Shown piece by piece: positions 34,321 through 43,836 of a DNA stretch of 64,000 bases. The notes beneath the pieces were generated by a model. The model had not been told where the DNA came from, ran no database searches, and saw only the letters and a program-made list of their open reading frames with translations. Each line of letters begins with the position of its first letter. Position 1 is the first letter of the stretch. Origin of the DNA: Cohnella endophytica. GTDB lineage: Bacteria > Bacillota > Bacilli > Paenibacillales > Paenibacillaceae. The stretch covers positions 186,001-250,000 of the forward strand of contig NZ_RBZM01000001.1 in assembly GCF_003628305.1 (NCBI RefSeq), read 5' to 3'. The position numbers were made by a program, and so were the translations under genes.

Positions 34321-37062
34321 ATGGATGGGTTGATCATTGACAGGCTTCGCACGGAATATATGGACAATCCGCTCGGAATCGACGTACAGGCTCCAAGGTT
34401 AGGCTGGATCGTCAAGTCGTCGCGACGCGGAGCAAGCCAGACGGCTTACCGCGTAATTGCTTCGTACTCGCCAGAAGCCTTGGCGCGGGAAGAAGGAGAC
34501 GCCTGGGATAGCGGCAAAGTCGCGGAATCCCGGTCCCAGCACATCGAATATGCGGGAGTTCCGCTGGTCTCTTCTCAGAAAATCTATTGGAAAGCCCGCG
34601 TCTGGGACGAAATGGGCAAGGCTTCGGAATGGAGCGAAACGGCGATATGGTCGATGGGTATTCTTAGCCGCGACGGTTGGGAAGGCCATTGGATCGGTCA
34701 TCCCAGCGGGAGAAAGGCTACCCGGGAGGAACCGCTACCCGTCGCTTATTTGCGCAGGTCTTTTCGCGCGGGCGGCAATGTCAGAAGAGCGACCGTGCAT
34801 GCGACCGCTCTCGGCTTGTACCGGCTTCATCTGAACGGCGTCCGCGTCGGGGACGATGCGTTATCGCCGGAATGGACGGATTATCACGTCCGGGTTCAAT
34901 ATCAGACTTACGACGTGACCGATGGGATAAGGGCGGGAGATAACGCGATTGCCGTCATGCTGGGGCATGGCTGGTATACCGGCTATATCGGGATGTACGG
35001 CTACCAGAAGTACGGGATGGAGCCTTCTTTTTTGCTGCAGTTGAACATCGAGTTCGATGACGGCACGGTACAATCTATCCGAACGGACGAACAATGGAAG
35101 GCAGCTTACGGGTCCATCGTCGGATCGGATCTGCAAATGGGGGAAAATTGGGACGCGAGGTTGGAGCAACTAGCCTGGCGGGAAACCGCGTTCGACGACG
35201 AGAAATGGAAGCCGGCTTCGCGAATGTACGATTATCGCGGCAAAGTAGTCGCCCAAATGTGTCCGCCGATCCGGGTTACGCAAACGAGGAAGCCGATCGA
35301 AGTTCGTCAATTGTCCGAAGACCGCGCGCTCGTCGACATGGGACAGATTACAAGCGGATTTCTTCGCGTCGCCCTGGAAGGGAAAGAAGGGGTTCGTTAT
35401 ACGCTAAGGTACGGCGAAGCGTTGGACGAGAACGGGAACCTCTATACCGATAATTTGCGCTTCGCCAGGCAAACCGACACTTACGTGTGCCGAGGCCGCG
35501 GCAGGGAAATTTTCGAGCCCGTCTTTACTTACCACGGATATCGTTACGTCGAAATCTCCGGAGGCCCTGCTCCTCGGTCCGAGGATATCGAAGGCATCGT
35601 CATCCACTCCAGCCTGCCGGAGACGGGAACGCTGGAAACTTCCGATCCGCTCGTCAACCGTCTCGTAGACAATATCCGTTGGACGCAAAGGGCCAATTAT
35701 ATGGGCGTCCCGACGGATTGTCCGCAACGCGACGAACGGCACGGATGGACGGGAGACGCGCAGATTTTCGCGCCGACGGCGGCATATAACATGGATGTTT
35801 CCGCTTTTCTGGCGAAATGGCTGCACGATCTGGAAGACGGACAGCGTCCGACGGGCGCATACACCGACTTCGCGCCGTTTATTTTCGGCCCGAAGACGGA
35901 GTTCGACAACGATTTTACTTACACCCATACCGCTTCCGCGGGCTGGGCGGACGCGCCTCCGATCATAGCTTGGTTGCTCTACGAAAGATATGGGGATAGC
36001 GCAATTCTTCGCCGGCAATATGCCTCGATGAAGCGCTGGATGGATTACAACGAACAGCTGTACCCGACGGGAATTCGCCGCGACGCACCCCAATACGGGG
36101 ATTGGCTGTCGCTAGACGAGCGTCCGTTCGAGGAGACGAAGGCGGAATTCGGCTGGCAGGTGGCGGGGCATTCGACGACGCCTTACGACGTTTTTTCAAC
36201 CGCCTATTGGGCGAACGGCGCCAAGCTAATGTCCGATATCGCGCGAATCGTCGGGGAAGAAGCGGATGCGCGCAAATACGAGCGGCTTCATTCGTTCGTA
36301 CGCGAGGCTTTCATCAATGAGTTCGTGGACGAAGAGGGGCGGATTCGCGGCGATACCCAAACGATCTATGCGATGGCGCTCGCTTGGGGACTTTTGCCTG
36401 ATCGATTGCGCGCCGCCGCGGTACAACGGCTCGTCTCGAAAATCGAAGAAGCGGGCGATTTGGCAGCTACGGGGTTTCACGGCACGAAATACTTGATGGA
36501 AGTGTTGTCGGAGAATGGCCATGAAGCGCTCGCCTTCCGATTATTGCGAAGGGAAAGCTATCCCTCTTGGCTTTATTCGGTTCGCCAGGGAGCGACAACG
36601 ATCTGGGAAAGATGGGACGGTTGGACGGAGGAGCGAGGATTCCAGGATCCCGGAATGAACTCTCTTTGCCATTACGCGTTCGGATCGGTAGGCGAATGGC
36701 TTTATCGCCATGTCGGCGGCATTCAACCGGATCCGTCCGCGCCCGGTTTCGGTCGAGTCGTTATTCGGCCGCGTCCGTTAGGGGGTATCGTATCCGCCCG
36801 TTGCGCGTACGATTCCATCGTCGGCGCGATCGCTACGGAATGGACTTTGCAGGACGGCGCGTTCGAATTGTCGTTGACAGTGCCGGCTAACGTCAAAGCG
36901 CTGGTCTATGTTCCGTCGGAAGACGGCGCATACGCAACGGAGGGGAGCTTGCCCGCTGCTCGCGCGAACGGCGTTACGGCCGCAGGCCGGGAAGGCGGTA
37001 ACGAGTTGTTTATCGTCGATTCTGGAACTTATCGTTTCAAATCTACGATCGCAAAGGTATGA
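34321..37062 (+). CDS. GH78 alpha-L-rhamnosidase
   Basis: A 913-residue enzyme without signal peptide, so cytoplasmic. An N-terminal fibronectin-like domain (LRTEYMDNPLGIDVQAPRLGWIV) and beta-sandwich domains precede the (alpha/alpha)6 barrel. The catalytic region is D466-CPQRDERHGWTGDAQ, and W762-ERWDGW is the second signature. It removes terminal alpha-L-rhamnose from imported oligosaccharides. It closes the operon that starts with the binding protein. ATG 34321 follows GGGAGGG. Confidence 0.92.
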   Translation: MDGLIIDRLRTEYMDNPLGIDVQAPRLGWIVKSSRRGASQTAYRVIASYSPEALAREEGDAWDSGKVAESRSQHIEYAGVPLVSSQKIYWKARVWDEMGKASEWSETAIWSMGILSRDGWEGHWIGHPSGRKATREEPLPVAYLRRSFRAGGNVRRATVHATALGLYRLHLNGVRVGDDALSPEWTDYHVRVQYQTYDVTDGIRAGDNAIAVMLGHGWYTGYIGMYGYQKYGMEPSFLLQLNIEFDDGTVQSIRTDEQWKAAYGSIVGSDLQMGENWDARLEQLAWRETAFDDEKWKPASRMYDYRGKVVAQMCPPIRVTQTRKPIEVRQLSEDRALVDMGQITSGFLRVALEGKEGVRYTLRYGEALDENGNLYTDNLRFARQTDTYVCRGRGREIFEPVFTYHGYRYVEISGGPAPRSEDIEGIVIHSSLPETGTLETSDPLVNRLVDNIRWTQRANYMGVPTDCPQRDERHGWTGDAQIFAPTAAYNMDVSAFLAKWLHDLEDGQRPTGAYTDFAPFIFGPKTEFDNDFTYTHTASAGWADAPPIIAWLLYERYGDSAILRRQYASMKRWMDYNEQLYPTGIRRDAPQYGDWLSLDERPFEETKAEFGWQVAGHSTTPYDVFSTAYWANGAKLMSDIARIVGEEADARKYERLHSFVREAFINEFVDEEGRIRGDTQTIYAMALAWGLLPDRLRAAAVQRLVSKIEEAGDLAATGFHGTKYLMEVLSENGHEALAFRLLRRESYPSWLYSVRQGATTIWERWDGWTEERGFQDPGMNSLCHYAFGSVGEWLYRHVGGIQPDPSAPGFGRVVIRPRPLGGIVSARCAYDSIVGAIATEWTLQDGAFELSLTVPANVKALVYVPSEDGAYATEGSLPAARANGVTAAGREGGNELFIVDSGTYRFKSTIAKV

Positions 37063-37153
37063 CGTTGTCTCCCGGAAACGTCGTCGCCGTCGAGATCGAA
37101 CGACTCGGACGGCTGACGAACGTGAGGGTCTAATCGAGGATACGGTTTGCTTG

Positions 37154-38088
37154 CTATTCTTGTTCTTGTTGTTGTTCCGCTTGCAGTCGCCATTTCGTGA
37201 TCCGGCCGCGCGGTACCCACTCGACGACGAGCAGATTTCCTTGTCGGTCCAGGCACAACGCATGCGGGGAAATGAAGGTATCGTCTTTCCATTCCGACTC
37301 GGGAATGTCCGGCCATCGCCCGTCTTGCCAATGAAGCGGTTGTTCGCCGAGATGACCGATGACCCGGAACGCGGAATCGGCGATCGTCACGCGGCTGTTC
37401 AGGTCGGGAACGTAAAATCTGTCGCCGTCTCCGACCAGATCGCAAGGCAGAAGAAAATCGCCATAATAAGTATGAACCAGTTTTCCGTCTAGCGTGAAAC
37501 AAGGAAAACGTTGGTTTCTGCGATCTGCCACATACAGTAGAGGCTCAGGGCCGCACGCGTCTATCCATAGACCGTGCGGCTCTTGAAATTGGCCGTCTTC
37601 GCTCCCTCGGCCTCCCAGCATTCGAGCCATCGGCCATTGCGGTCGTATCGATGCACGTAATATTGACCATAGCCGTCCACGACGTAGATGTCCCCGTTCG
37701 GAGCCACGTCGGCGTCGGTCGGTTTAAAGCTTTCGGCAGAAGGATAAATCTCCGAAACGGGAGGAGCGGCGATGTTCAGCAACTCCCGTCCGTCCAGCGT
37801 ATATTTGGCTACGAGATGTCGTTCGATATCGGTCAGAATCAAGCATTCTTCGCCGTCATGATCGCGGTACAAGTGCAGGCCGTGTGCGCCTTCGGCGAAT
37901 TCCTCGCCCCAGGAAAATAAATAGCGACCCTCCGGGTCGAGCACGACGACCGCATGCTTGCTCATGTTAAAGACGATAATACGGCCCTGCGAATCGACGG
38001 CGATGCCATGCGTGAAGCCTAGCTCCACGTCTTCAGGCAAAATCGGCCAACCCTCGACGCGGCTTCCTAACGTGCGCGAATCAAACAT
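37154..38088 (-). pseudogene. NHL-repeat (beta-propeller) protein, frameshifted
   Basis: Two overlapping frames together encode one NHL-repeat protein. Codons from ATG 38088 run to ~37617 (TPEDVELGFTHGIAVDSQG-type repeats, ...NGRWLECW). The expected continuation (GGRGSEDGQFQEPHGLW) is in another frame and runs to 37154. Adding one G to the GGG at 37616-37614 (CCC on the plus strand) restores a single ~311-residue propeller. As written, the first frame ends prematurely at 37561. The ATG overlaps the upstream dioxygenase stop by 8 bp, so it belongs to that operon. It could be a true mutation or a sequencing error. (Residue strings are approximate between repeats.). Confidence 0.75.
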
Positions 38089-38890
38089 CTGTTTTCGCCA
38101 ATAGCGGGAATCTCGGACCCGTGATCGGTTGTCCGGCAGTCAGGCCTGCGCCGTCCGTCACGAGGTGCTCCTTGCCGTTATAGGTGATGCCATCCGGCAT
38201 GAAGATAATGGCCAGTACGCGACGCGGTTTGTCCGTTACGTTGGCATGGGCGTAGTGAAAGGTCAAGCCATTGTGGAACGTGCAACTGCCGGCTTTGAGC
38301 GGAACGATGACGGGTTTGCGCTCGGCGGATTGTCCGCCTTCTACGAAGTCGAATATATTTTGCGGATTAGCCAAGTCGATTCCCGTTAGTTTGCCTAGTT
38401 TATGTGATTTGGGCACGAAAGCCATGCAGCCGTTATCCTCGTTTACGTCGTCGAGCGTAATCCAGATGGACATCATACCCGCGTCCGCTTCGTTGATCGG
38501 CCAGTAAGGCGTATCTTGATGCCAAGGGGTCGCTTTGGAATCGCCGGGCATTTTCCATAGGCCGTGATCGTGGAAGAAGCGCATTCCGGACGCGCCGGAC
38601 AATTTCATGGCGGATTGTGCGAAACGAGGGTGGAAGCTGTATTTGCCCATGCCGGCATGATCGCGCCATAGATTGACTTTCTGATTCAGTACCCGATAAT
38701 AGGATCCGTCTTTCTTGTCCGTAGATTTCGAGCGGTCGCTTTCGGTCTGCATGGCTTCCTCCAGATAACCGCGCAATTCGGCCAGTTCTTCGGGCGTAAG
38801 CATATTGTCTACCTGTACGAATCCGTTTTCCTGATAAAAGTCGATATGTTTCTGAGTGATAGGGGTTTGCGTTTTGGCTTGCGCGTTCAT
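38081..38890 (-). CDS. Phytanoyl-CoA dioxygenase (PhyH) family protein
   Basis: A 269-residue Fe(II)/2-oxoglutarate dioxygenase. The HxD iron motif is H124-x-D126 (TPWHQDTPYW). The distal His is probably H211 (TFHYAHAN), followed by KPRR for 2-oxoglutarate. Family members hydroxylate varied small molecules; the substrate is not known here. ATG 38890 has a GGAGG site. It is divergent from an AraC regulator and translationally coupled to the NHL-repeat gene. Confidence 0.88.
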   Translation of the reverse strand: MNAQAKTQTPITQKHIDFYQENGFVQVDNMLTPEELAELRGYLEEAMQTESDRSKSTDKKDGSYYRVLNQKVNLWRDHAGMGKYSFHPRFAQSAMKLSGASGMRFFHDHGLWKMPGDSKATPWHQDTPYWPINEADAGMMSIWITLDDVNEDNGCMAFVPKSHKLGKLTGIDLANPQNIFDFVEGGQSAERKPVIVPLKAGSCTFHNGLTFHYAHANVTDKPRRVLAIIFMPDGITYNGKEHLVTDGAGLTAGQPITGPRFPLLAKTDV

Positions 38891-39006
38891 TTGTTATTTC
38901 CTCCTTGTATATGAGCTTGATTTGATTATAATTGGGGGGGAGAAGATGTACGATGGAGGAAAATCCGCATTATTTGTAAAAAAGTCGAATCGATACGGTG
39001 GGGTAA

Positions 39007-39927
39007 ATGAGCGATAACTTGAGGGTGGATTACCGAACGATTTCTCCTTACGTAAGATTCGTGCACGAGATCGAGATCCCGGCGGGAAGCAGAATGCCCG
39101 AGCGCTTCATCTACGACCATGAGTTTATCTACGTGGTCAAAGGCAGCGGCATGATTCGGATCGAGAATCGCTCCTTTGCGATGCGGGGCGGCGATCTCCT
39201 GCATATTCGGCCACACTTGAAGAACGAGATGGTTGTCGGGGATGAGATGCCCATGCAATGCTTCGCCGTTCATTTCGATTACGTATTTCTGGGGGAAGGT
39301 TTGGATTTCTCGCCGTACTCGGTTTATTTGGGAAGTAAAGTGGAAGGCGCGGATTCGGACGCGGATCATTGGTTGGGAGAGCGACCCGTCGTAGAGGTTG
39401 CCGATTTGGATATTCCGGAGCAATTGCGACCGACTGCCGTTCAAGAATTCTATGAAGTGTTCCGCGAGTTGCGGTTACGATTCGAGGAGAAAAGGATGGA
39501 CTCCTGGTTGTGGCTCAAAGCCGGCATGCTGCGGTTGATTGGTCTCGTACACCGCGAGTTGATGACCAAAGAAGGAGTTAGAATCGACCACTCCCATGCG
39601 GATTTGGTACTGGATGCGATCTCTTATATGGAAGAGCGCTATGCCGAACGAATAAGCGCCGGCATGCTGGCCGAGAGAGCTTCGCTCACGCCCAAGTATT
39701 TCGGTACCATTTTCCGGCAGGCAACGGGTCAGTCTATCGCGGAATACTTGTTACGCTTGCGAATGGAAGAAGCGAAGCGATTGTTGAGACAAAGAAAGTT
39801 AAACGTTCAGCAAGTTGCGGAACAGATCGGAATCGACGATCTTTATTATTTCAGCAAGCTGTTTAAACGCTTTGAGGGCATACCGCCCAAAAAATACGCC
39901 GATTCCGTCTCTTGGTTGGGAAATTAA
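39007..39927 (+). CDS. AraC-family regulator with cupin domain
   Basis: 306 residues: an N-terminal AraC-binding cupin (DHEFIYVVKGSGMIRIENRSF, GGDLLHIRPHLKNEM) and a C-terminal double HTH (ISAGMLAERASLTPKYFGTIF, VQQVAEQIGIDDLYYFSKLF). It probably controls the divergent dioxygenase/NHL operon in response to a small sugar-like ligand. The 116-bp gap holds AT-rich segments that could bind it. Confidence 0.88.
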   Translation: MSDNLRVDYRTISPYVRFVHEIEIPAGSRMPERFIYDHEFIYVVKGSGMIRIENRSFAMRGGDLLHIRPHLKNEMVVGDEMPMQCFAVHFDYVFLGEGLDFSPYSVYLGSKVEGADSDADHWLGERPVVEVADLDIPEQLRPTAVQEFYEVFRELRLRFEEKRMDSWLWLKAGMLRLIGLVHRELMTKEGVRIDHSHADLVLDAISYMEERYAERISAGMLAERASLTPKYFGTIFRQATGQSIAEYLLRLRMEEAKRLLRQRKLNVQQVAEQIGIDDLYYFSKLFKRFEGIPPKKYADSVSWLGN

Positions 39928-39947
39928 AGAAACTTTCGAACCGGAAT

Positions 39948-39976
39948 GAACAGGCTGCCGATATCGGCGGCCTGTT
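39948..39976 (+). terminator. Hairpin after the AraC gene
   Basis: AACAGGC-GCCGAT pairs with ATCGGC-GCCTGTT around single mismatches, followed by a short TTT. A moderate terminator. Confidence 0.5.
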
Positions 39977-40031
39977 TAACATGCGTGCGCCTGAATCTAC
40001 ATACATATGAAGTATCGCGTTGGAGGTGTGA

Positions 40032-40778
40032 ATGATGACCGGCACAAGAACCATGAAATTGCTGGGACTTATCGGCGGAGTCGCGCTTCTGAATATCGTG
40101 ATCTTCTCGCCGGGATTCATAGGAGTTGATATCGGGGGGGATAGCGCTCTAGAGACGGCTTCCGGCGTCACGTTATTGTTGAGCAGCGTCCTAACGCTTC
40201 TATATGGGAGTTACGCGTTACTGTTAAAGCCCGCGGTCGCGACGCCCGTTAAAGAGCTGAAGTCCCATGAGGATTATATTGCCGCCTTTATCCCTTACAA
40301 AAAATTGAAAGCTTTAAATACGGAAACCGGGCTTGCCATAGATCAGTTGAACCGAATGGACAAAAAAAGGAACGTCCTGTTGAAAGTATTAAGCGAGAGG
40401 TTTAATCGAACGGAGCTAAGCTTCCAGAAATTCATCGCCGTAATTGCCGAGGTCGAGAACCTTTTTTTCCTGAACATGAGGGGGATCCTCAATAAACTAA
40501 GCGTATTCGATCTATCGGAATTCGACATGCTCGCCAATCCGCAAAGATCCAAGCTATTTTCCGGCAAACTGTTACAGGAACGATCGGTTCTCTACCAGGA
40601 GTATTTCGCCTTCGTGAAGGGTTCTCTTGACGCCAATGAAGAAATTTTGCTGAAGCTGGATAAGTTGCTTCTGGAGATTTCTCAACTAGGCTCTGCCAAT
40701 TACGAAGACGTCGAGAATATGCCTTGCATGAAAGAAATCGATTCATTGATCAAGCAGACCAAGTTTTATGAGCAATGA
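40032..40778 (+). CDS. Membrane-anchored helical protein, first gene of the VWA/TelA operon
   Basis: 248 residues with two N-terminal membrane helices (LLGLIGGVALLNIVIF and VTLLLSSVLTLLYGSYALLL). The rest is cytoplasmic and rich in long helices (KKLKALNTETGLAIDQLNRM...). In many Bacilli TelA genes lie beside XpaC-type proteins of similar layout, and this may be a distant relative, but I cannot confirm it. It ends 14 nt before the SBP/VWA gene start, so it is the first gene of a three-gene operon. ATG 40032 follows GGAGGTG. Confidence 0.6.
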   Translation: MMTGTRTMKLLGLIGGVALLNIVIFSPGFIGVDIGGDSALETASGVTLLLSSVLTLLYGSYALLLKPAVATPVKELKSHEDYIAAFIPYKKLKALNTETGLAIDQLNRMDKKRNVLLKVLSERFNRTELSFQKFIAVIAEVENLFFLNMRGILNKLSVFDLSEFDMLANPQRSKLFSGKLLQERSVLYQEYFAFVKGSLDANEEILLKLDKLLLEISQLGSANYEDVENMPCMKEIDSLIKQTKFYEQ

Positions 40779-40791
40779 GGGGGAGATAGGG

Positions 40792-42480
40792 ATGGCCAGC
40801 AAAAGCAAGGCTGCAGTGGTGTTAGCGGGGATTGCGGTCGTCGTGTTCGTACTCGTGTATTTCGGAATCCGATTCACATCGAATTTAGGCAAGACGGAGA
40901 CCGAGATAACTACCGAGAATGCGGATAAGCAACTGGAAAAGCTGTTCAAAAAGATTTCCGTAACGACAACGGAACCCGTAAAAGGTCAGATCGACCTTGA
41001 TCCGGTAGCCGTAGGAGATTCTTTGCCCGATATATCCAAGTTTCCGATCTCGGTTGCCAATACGACGGATAGCTTCGTAGAGATTTTCTCCTCGACGGAG
41101 AAATCCGGTACCGGTAACGACGGGTGGCTTAATGAGGTCGCGACGGACTTCAATAAGGCCAACATTACCTTGAACGGGCAGGCGGTTTCCGTCAAGATCC
41201 GCAATATCGCGTCGGGCACGGCAACGGATTATATCCGCTCCGGCAAATACGTTCCGGACGCGTTCACGCCTTCGAACGAGCTATGGGGAGAAATGGTCAA
41301 GGCGCAAGGAACCCCGATTCAGCTCGTCTCCAAACGTCTTGTCGGCAACGTGGCCGGCGTAGTGGCTACGAAGAAAAAATACGACGAGCTCGTTCAGAAA
41401 TACGGTTCGTTAAACGTAAAAACGATAACGGACGCCATCGCGGATAACGAGTTGTCGATGGGATACACCGATCCGTTCGCCAGTTCTACCGGTTTGAACT
41501 TCCTTGTGACCGCGCTGGCTACATTCGACAGCACGAATCTATTAGGAGATCAAGCGGTTCAAGGCTTCGAAAAGTTTCAATCCAATGTGCCTTTCCTAGC
41601 GTCTACGACATTGCAGATGCGGGATGCGGCGAAGTCGGGGATGCTGGATGCTTTCGTCTTGGAGTATCAGACCTTTGTTAATGCGACGGATTTGAAGGAT
41701 GGATACGTGTTCACTCCGTTCGGCGTGAGGCATGACAGCCCGTTGTATGCTCTAGGCAATCTGCCTCAGGAAAAGCTGGATATTATTCGTAAGTTCGCGG
41801 AATTCGTAGCGCAGGCTAAGTATCAGAGCTTGGCAAAGGACAAAGGTTTTAACGGACTCGAGGAATACAAATCGGAACTTGCCACGGTCGACGGCAATGT
41901 GTTGTCCTCCGCGCAGAAGCTGTGGAAGGAAAAGAAAAACGGCAACAAACCGATTGCCGCGGTGTTCGTAGCCGATGTATCGGGGAGCATGAACGGCGAA
42001 CCGTTAAAGAGGCTAAAAGAATCTCTGCTGAACGGCCAGAAGTACCTGGGCAGGGACAATAGCATCGGGTTGGTTTCATACTCAAGCGACGTCTCGATTA
42101 ATCTTCCTATCGGGAAGTACGATACGAATCAGCAGTCCATGTTCGTCGGAGCCGTCGATAGCCTTCAAGCCGGCGGAGGAACGGCTACTTTCGACGCGAT
42201 CGTGGTCGCAATGAAGATGCTTCAGGACGAGTTAGCTCTTCACCCGGGCATCAAACCTCTGATTTTCGTCCTCAGTGACGGGGAAACGAACGAAGGGCAT
42301 TCGCTTAAAGATATTAGAGGCTTGATCGAGAACTTCAAGATTCCGCTTTACACGATCGGTTACAATGCGAATATTAAAGCGCTTCAAAGCATCTCGAGTA
42401 TAAACGAAGCAGCCAGCATCAATGCGGATACGGACGACGTCGTGTATAAAATCGGCAATTTGCTTAACGTTCAATTGTAA
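40792..42480 (+). CDS. Substrate-binding-like domain fused to VWA domain
   Basis: 562 residues from ATG 40792, after GGGGGAGA. A single N-terminal membrane helix (AAVVLAGIAVVVFVLVYFGI) anchors it. Residues ~80-340 resemble a type 2 periplasmic-binding fold (VEIFSSTEKSGTG, YVPDAFTPSNELW, DPFASSTGLNFLV). Residues ~385-560 are a von Willebrand factor A domain with a full MIDAS start (D395-x-S397-x-S399) and late LSDGETNEGH. Such fusions are found with TelA-type genes. A role in assembly of an envelope complex is an inference. Confidence 0.8.
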   Translation: MASKSKAAVVLAGIAVVVFVLVYFGIRFTSNLGKTETEITTENADKQLEKLFKKISVTTTEPVKGQIDLDPVAVGDSLPDISKFPISVANTTDSFVEIFSSTEKSGTGNDGWLNEVATDFNKANITLNGQAVSVKIRNIASGTATDYIRSGKYVPDAFTPSNELWGEMVKAQGTPIQLVSKRLVGNVAGVVATKKKYDELVQKYGSLNVKTITDAIADNELSMGYTDPFASSTGLNFLVTALATFDSTNLLGDQAVQGFEKFQSNVPFLASTTLQMRDAAKSGMLDAFVLEYQTFVNATDLKDGYVFTPFGVRHDSPLYALGNLPQEKLDIIRKFAEFVAQAKYQSLAKDKGFNGLEEYKSELATVDGNVLSSAQKLWKEKKNGNKPIAAVFVADVSGSMNGEPLKRLKESLLNGQKYLGRDNSIGLVSYSSDVSINLPIGKYDTNQQSMFVGAVDSLQAGGGTATFDAIVVAMKMLQDELALHPGIKPLIFVLSDGETNEGHSLKDIRGLIENFKIPLYTIGYNANIKALQSISSINEAASINADTDDVVYKIGNLLNVQL

Positions 42481-42506
42481 ATGGAGAAACCAAGAGGAGG
42501 GTTACG

Positions 42507-43646
42507 ATGTCGTTTACGATGGAAGTCGTAAGTCCGGAGAAAATCAAGACGGCGATCGAAGAGCAGGTTAAGCCCGAGCCGGAAGAAGTCAAACAACTCA
42601 AAGAATTGGCGGTAAACAATGTGTCCACGATCTTGGATTTAGACATCGAGTCGGTAGAGAAACGAAAAGAGGTTCTGCAATCCATCGATAGCTTCGGCAT
42701 GAATTCGATGAAGTCGTCCTCGGAAAAAAACTCCCTTCTGCAAGTGTCCGTCGGCAATCTATCCAAGACGGGCGATGAGGGGGGGCAAGTCGCCAAAGGG
42801 TTAACCGAGCTGCATGTCCAGTTGAAGGACTTGGACCCGAGCGCGGTGGATTTTGCCAAAAGCGGTTTTCTAGGCAAGTTCTTTAATCCTTTGCGCAGTT
42901 ATTTTGCCAAGTATCAGAAAGCCGATGCCGTTATATCGGATATCATCGTTTCTCTGGACAAAGGGAAAACCGTATTAAAAAACGACAATACGACCTTGGA
43001 GTTCGAACAACAAGCGCTTAGGGAGCTTACTAAAAGACTGCAAAAGGAAATCCAGCTTGGGACGTTGATGGACGAAGAGATCGAGTCGCAGATCGAAGCG
43101 GCGAAAGCGCGCGGCGAATCCGAAGATAAGGTTCGGTTCATTACGGAAGAAGTGCTGTTCCCTCTGCGCCAAAGAGTGATGGATTTGCAACAAATGATGG
43201 TCGTGAACCAGCAAGGAATCATGGCGATCGAAGTGGTTATCCGTAACAACAAAGAGCTGATCAGAGGGGTGGACAGAGCGAGGAACGTTACGGTCTCGGC
43301 CCTCAGAATCTCGGTTACGGTGGCTAGCGCGCTCTATAATCAAAGGATCGTCTTAAAGAAAATCGAGCTTCTCAATCAGACGACGGACAGTCTAATTAGC
43401 GGCACCTCGAGAATGTTAAAGGATCAGGGCGCGGCGATTCATAAGCAATCCCTTGAAGCGAGCATTTCGGTAGATACGTTGAAACAGGCATTCACGGACG
43501 TGTTATCGGCTTTGGATTCCATAAGCACTTATAAGCAGGAAGCTCTTCCTAAGATGCGCGAGACCATTAATCAATTCAGGGAGCTGGCCGATAACGGTGA
43601 GCAACAGATTCAGCGTTTGGAGAAGGGGCATAAATTAGGGCTATAA
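42507..43646 (+). CDS. Toxic anion resistance protein (TelA/YaaN family)
   Basis: A 379-residue soluble, strongly helical protein with long coiled-coil segments (KRLQKEIQLGTLMDEEIES, RQRVMDLQQMMVVNQQGIM). The hallmark TelA segment is LDLDPSAVDFA-like (KDLDPSAVDFAKSGFLGKFF, residues ~110-129). Named for tellurite tolerance, but the molecular role is unsettled. It is the last gene of the operon with the membrane protein and the VWA fusion, followed by a terminator. ATG 42507 follows GAGGAGGG. Confidence 0.88.
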   Translation: MSFTMEVVSPEKIKTAIEEQVKPEPEEVKQLKELAVNNVSTILDLDIESVEKRKEVLQSIDSFGMNSMKSSSEKNSLLQVSVGNLSKTGDEGGQVAKGLTELHVQLKDLDPSAVDFAKSGFLGKFFNPLRSYFAKYQKADAVISDIIVSLDKGKTVLKNDNTTLEFEQQALRELTKRLQKEIQLGTLMDEEIESQIEAAKARGESEDKVRFITEEVLFPLRQRVMDLQQMMVVNQQGIMAIEVVIRNNKELIRGVDRARNVTVSALRISVTVASALYNQRIVLKKIELLNQTTDSLISGTSRMLKDQGAAIHKQSLEASISVDTLKQAFTDVLSALDSISTYKQEALPKMRETINQFRELADNGEQQIQRLEKGHKLGL

Positions 43647-43658
43647 GGATGACTAGGC

Positions 43659-43690
43659 GGAGGAGGATCCCGAGGGGGTCTTCCTTTTTT
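43659..43690 (+). terminator. Intrinsic terminator after telA
   Basis: GGAGGATCCC pairs with GGGGTCTTCC (one G-U type pair) around a GAG loop, followed by six T. Confidence 0.75.
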
Positions 43691-43755
43691 ACATATCAGG
43701 CGGGTTGTTCGTGTAGTACGCTGATAGCATGCTAGAGAGTGAATGGTAAGCAAAT

Positions 43756-43783
43756 TTGTCCATGTTTAAAATCTAAGTATAAT
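43756..43783 (+). promoter_or_regulatory. Promoter of the gpsA-like gene
   Basis: TTGTCC (43756-43761) and a perfect TATAAT (43778-43783) with a 16-bp spacer, 54 bp before the start codon. Confidence 0.65.
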
Positions 43784-43836
43784 AGGGGGAGAAGGTCGGA
43801 CGAAAAACGACAGGTAAACATGCAAAGGAGCGCTAC

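Noticed and set aside
35404-36093. 229-codon open frame on the minus strand
   Set aside because: It lies entirely inside the well-supported GH78 gene, has no ribosome binding site and no recognisable domain.
36908-37492. 194-codon plus-strand frame spanning the GH78 end
   Set aside because: It overlaps GH78 and the antisense of the NHL gene, with no domain or ribosome binding site.
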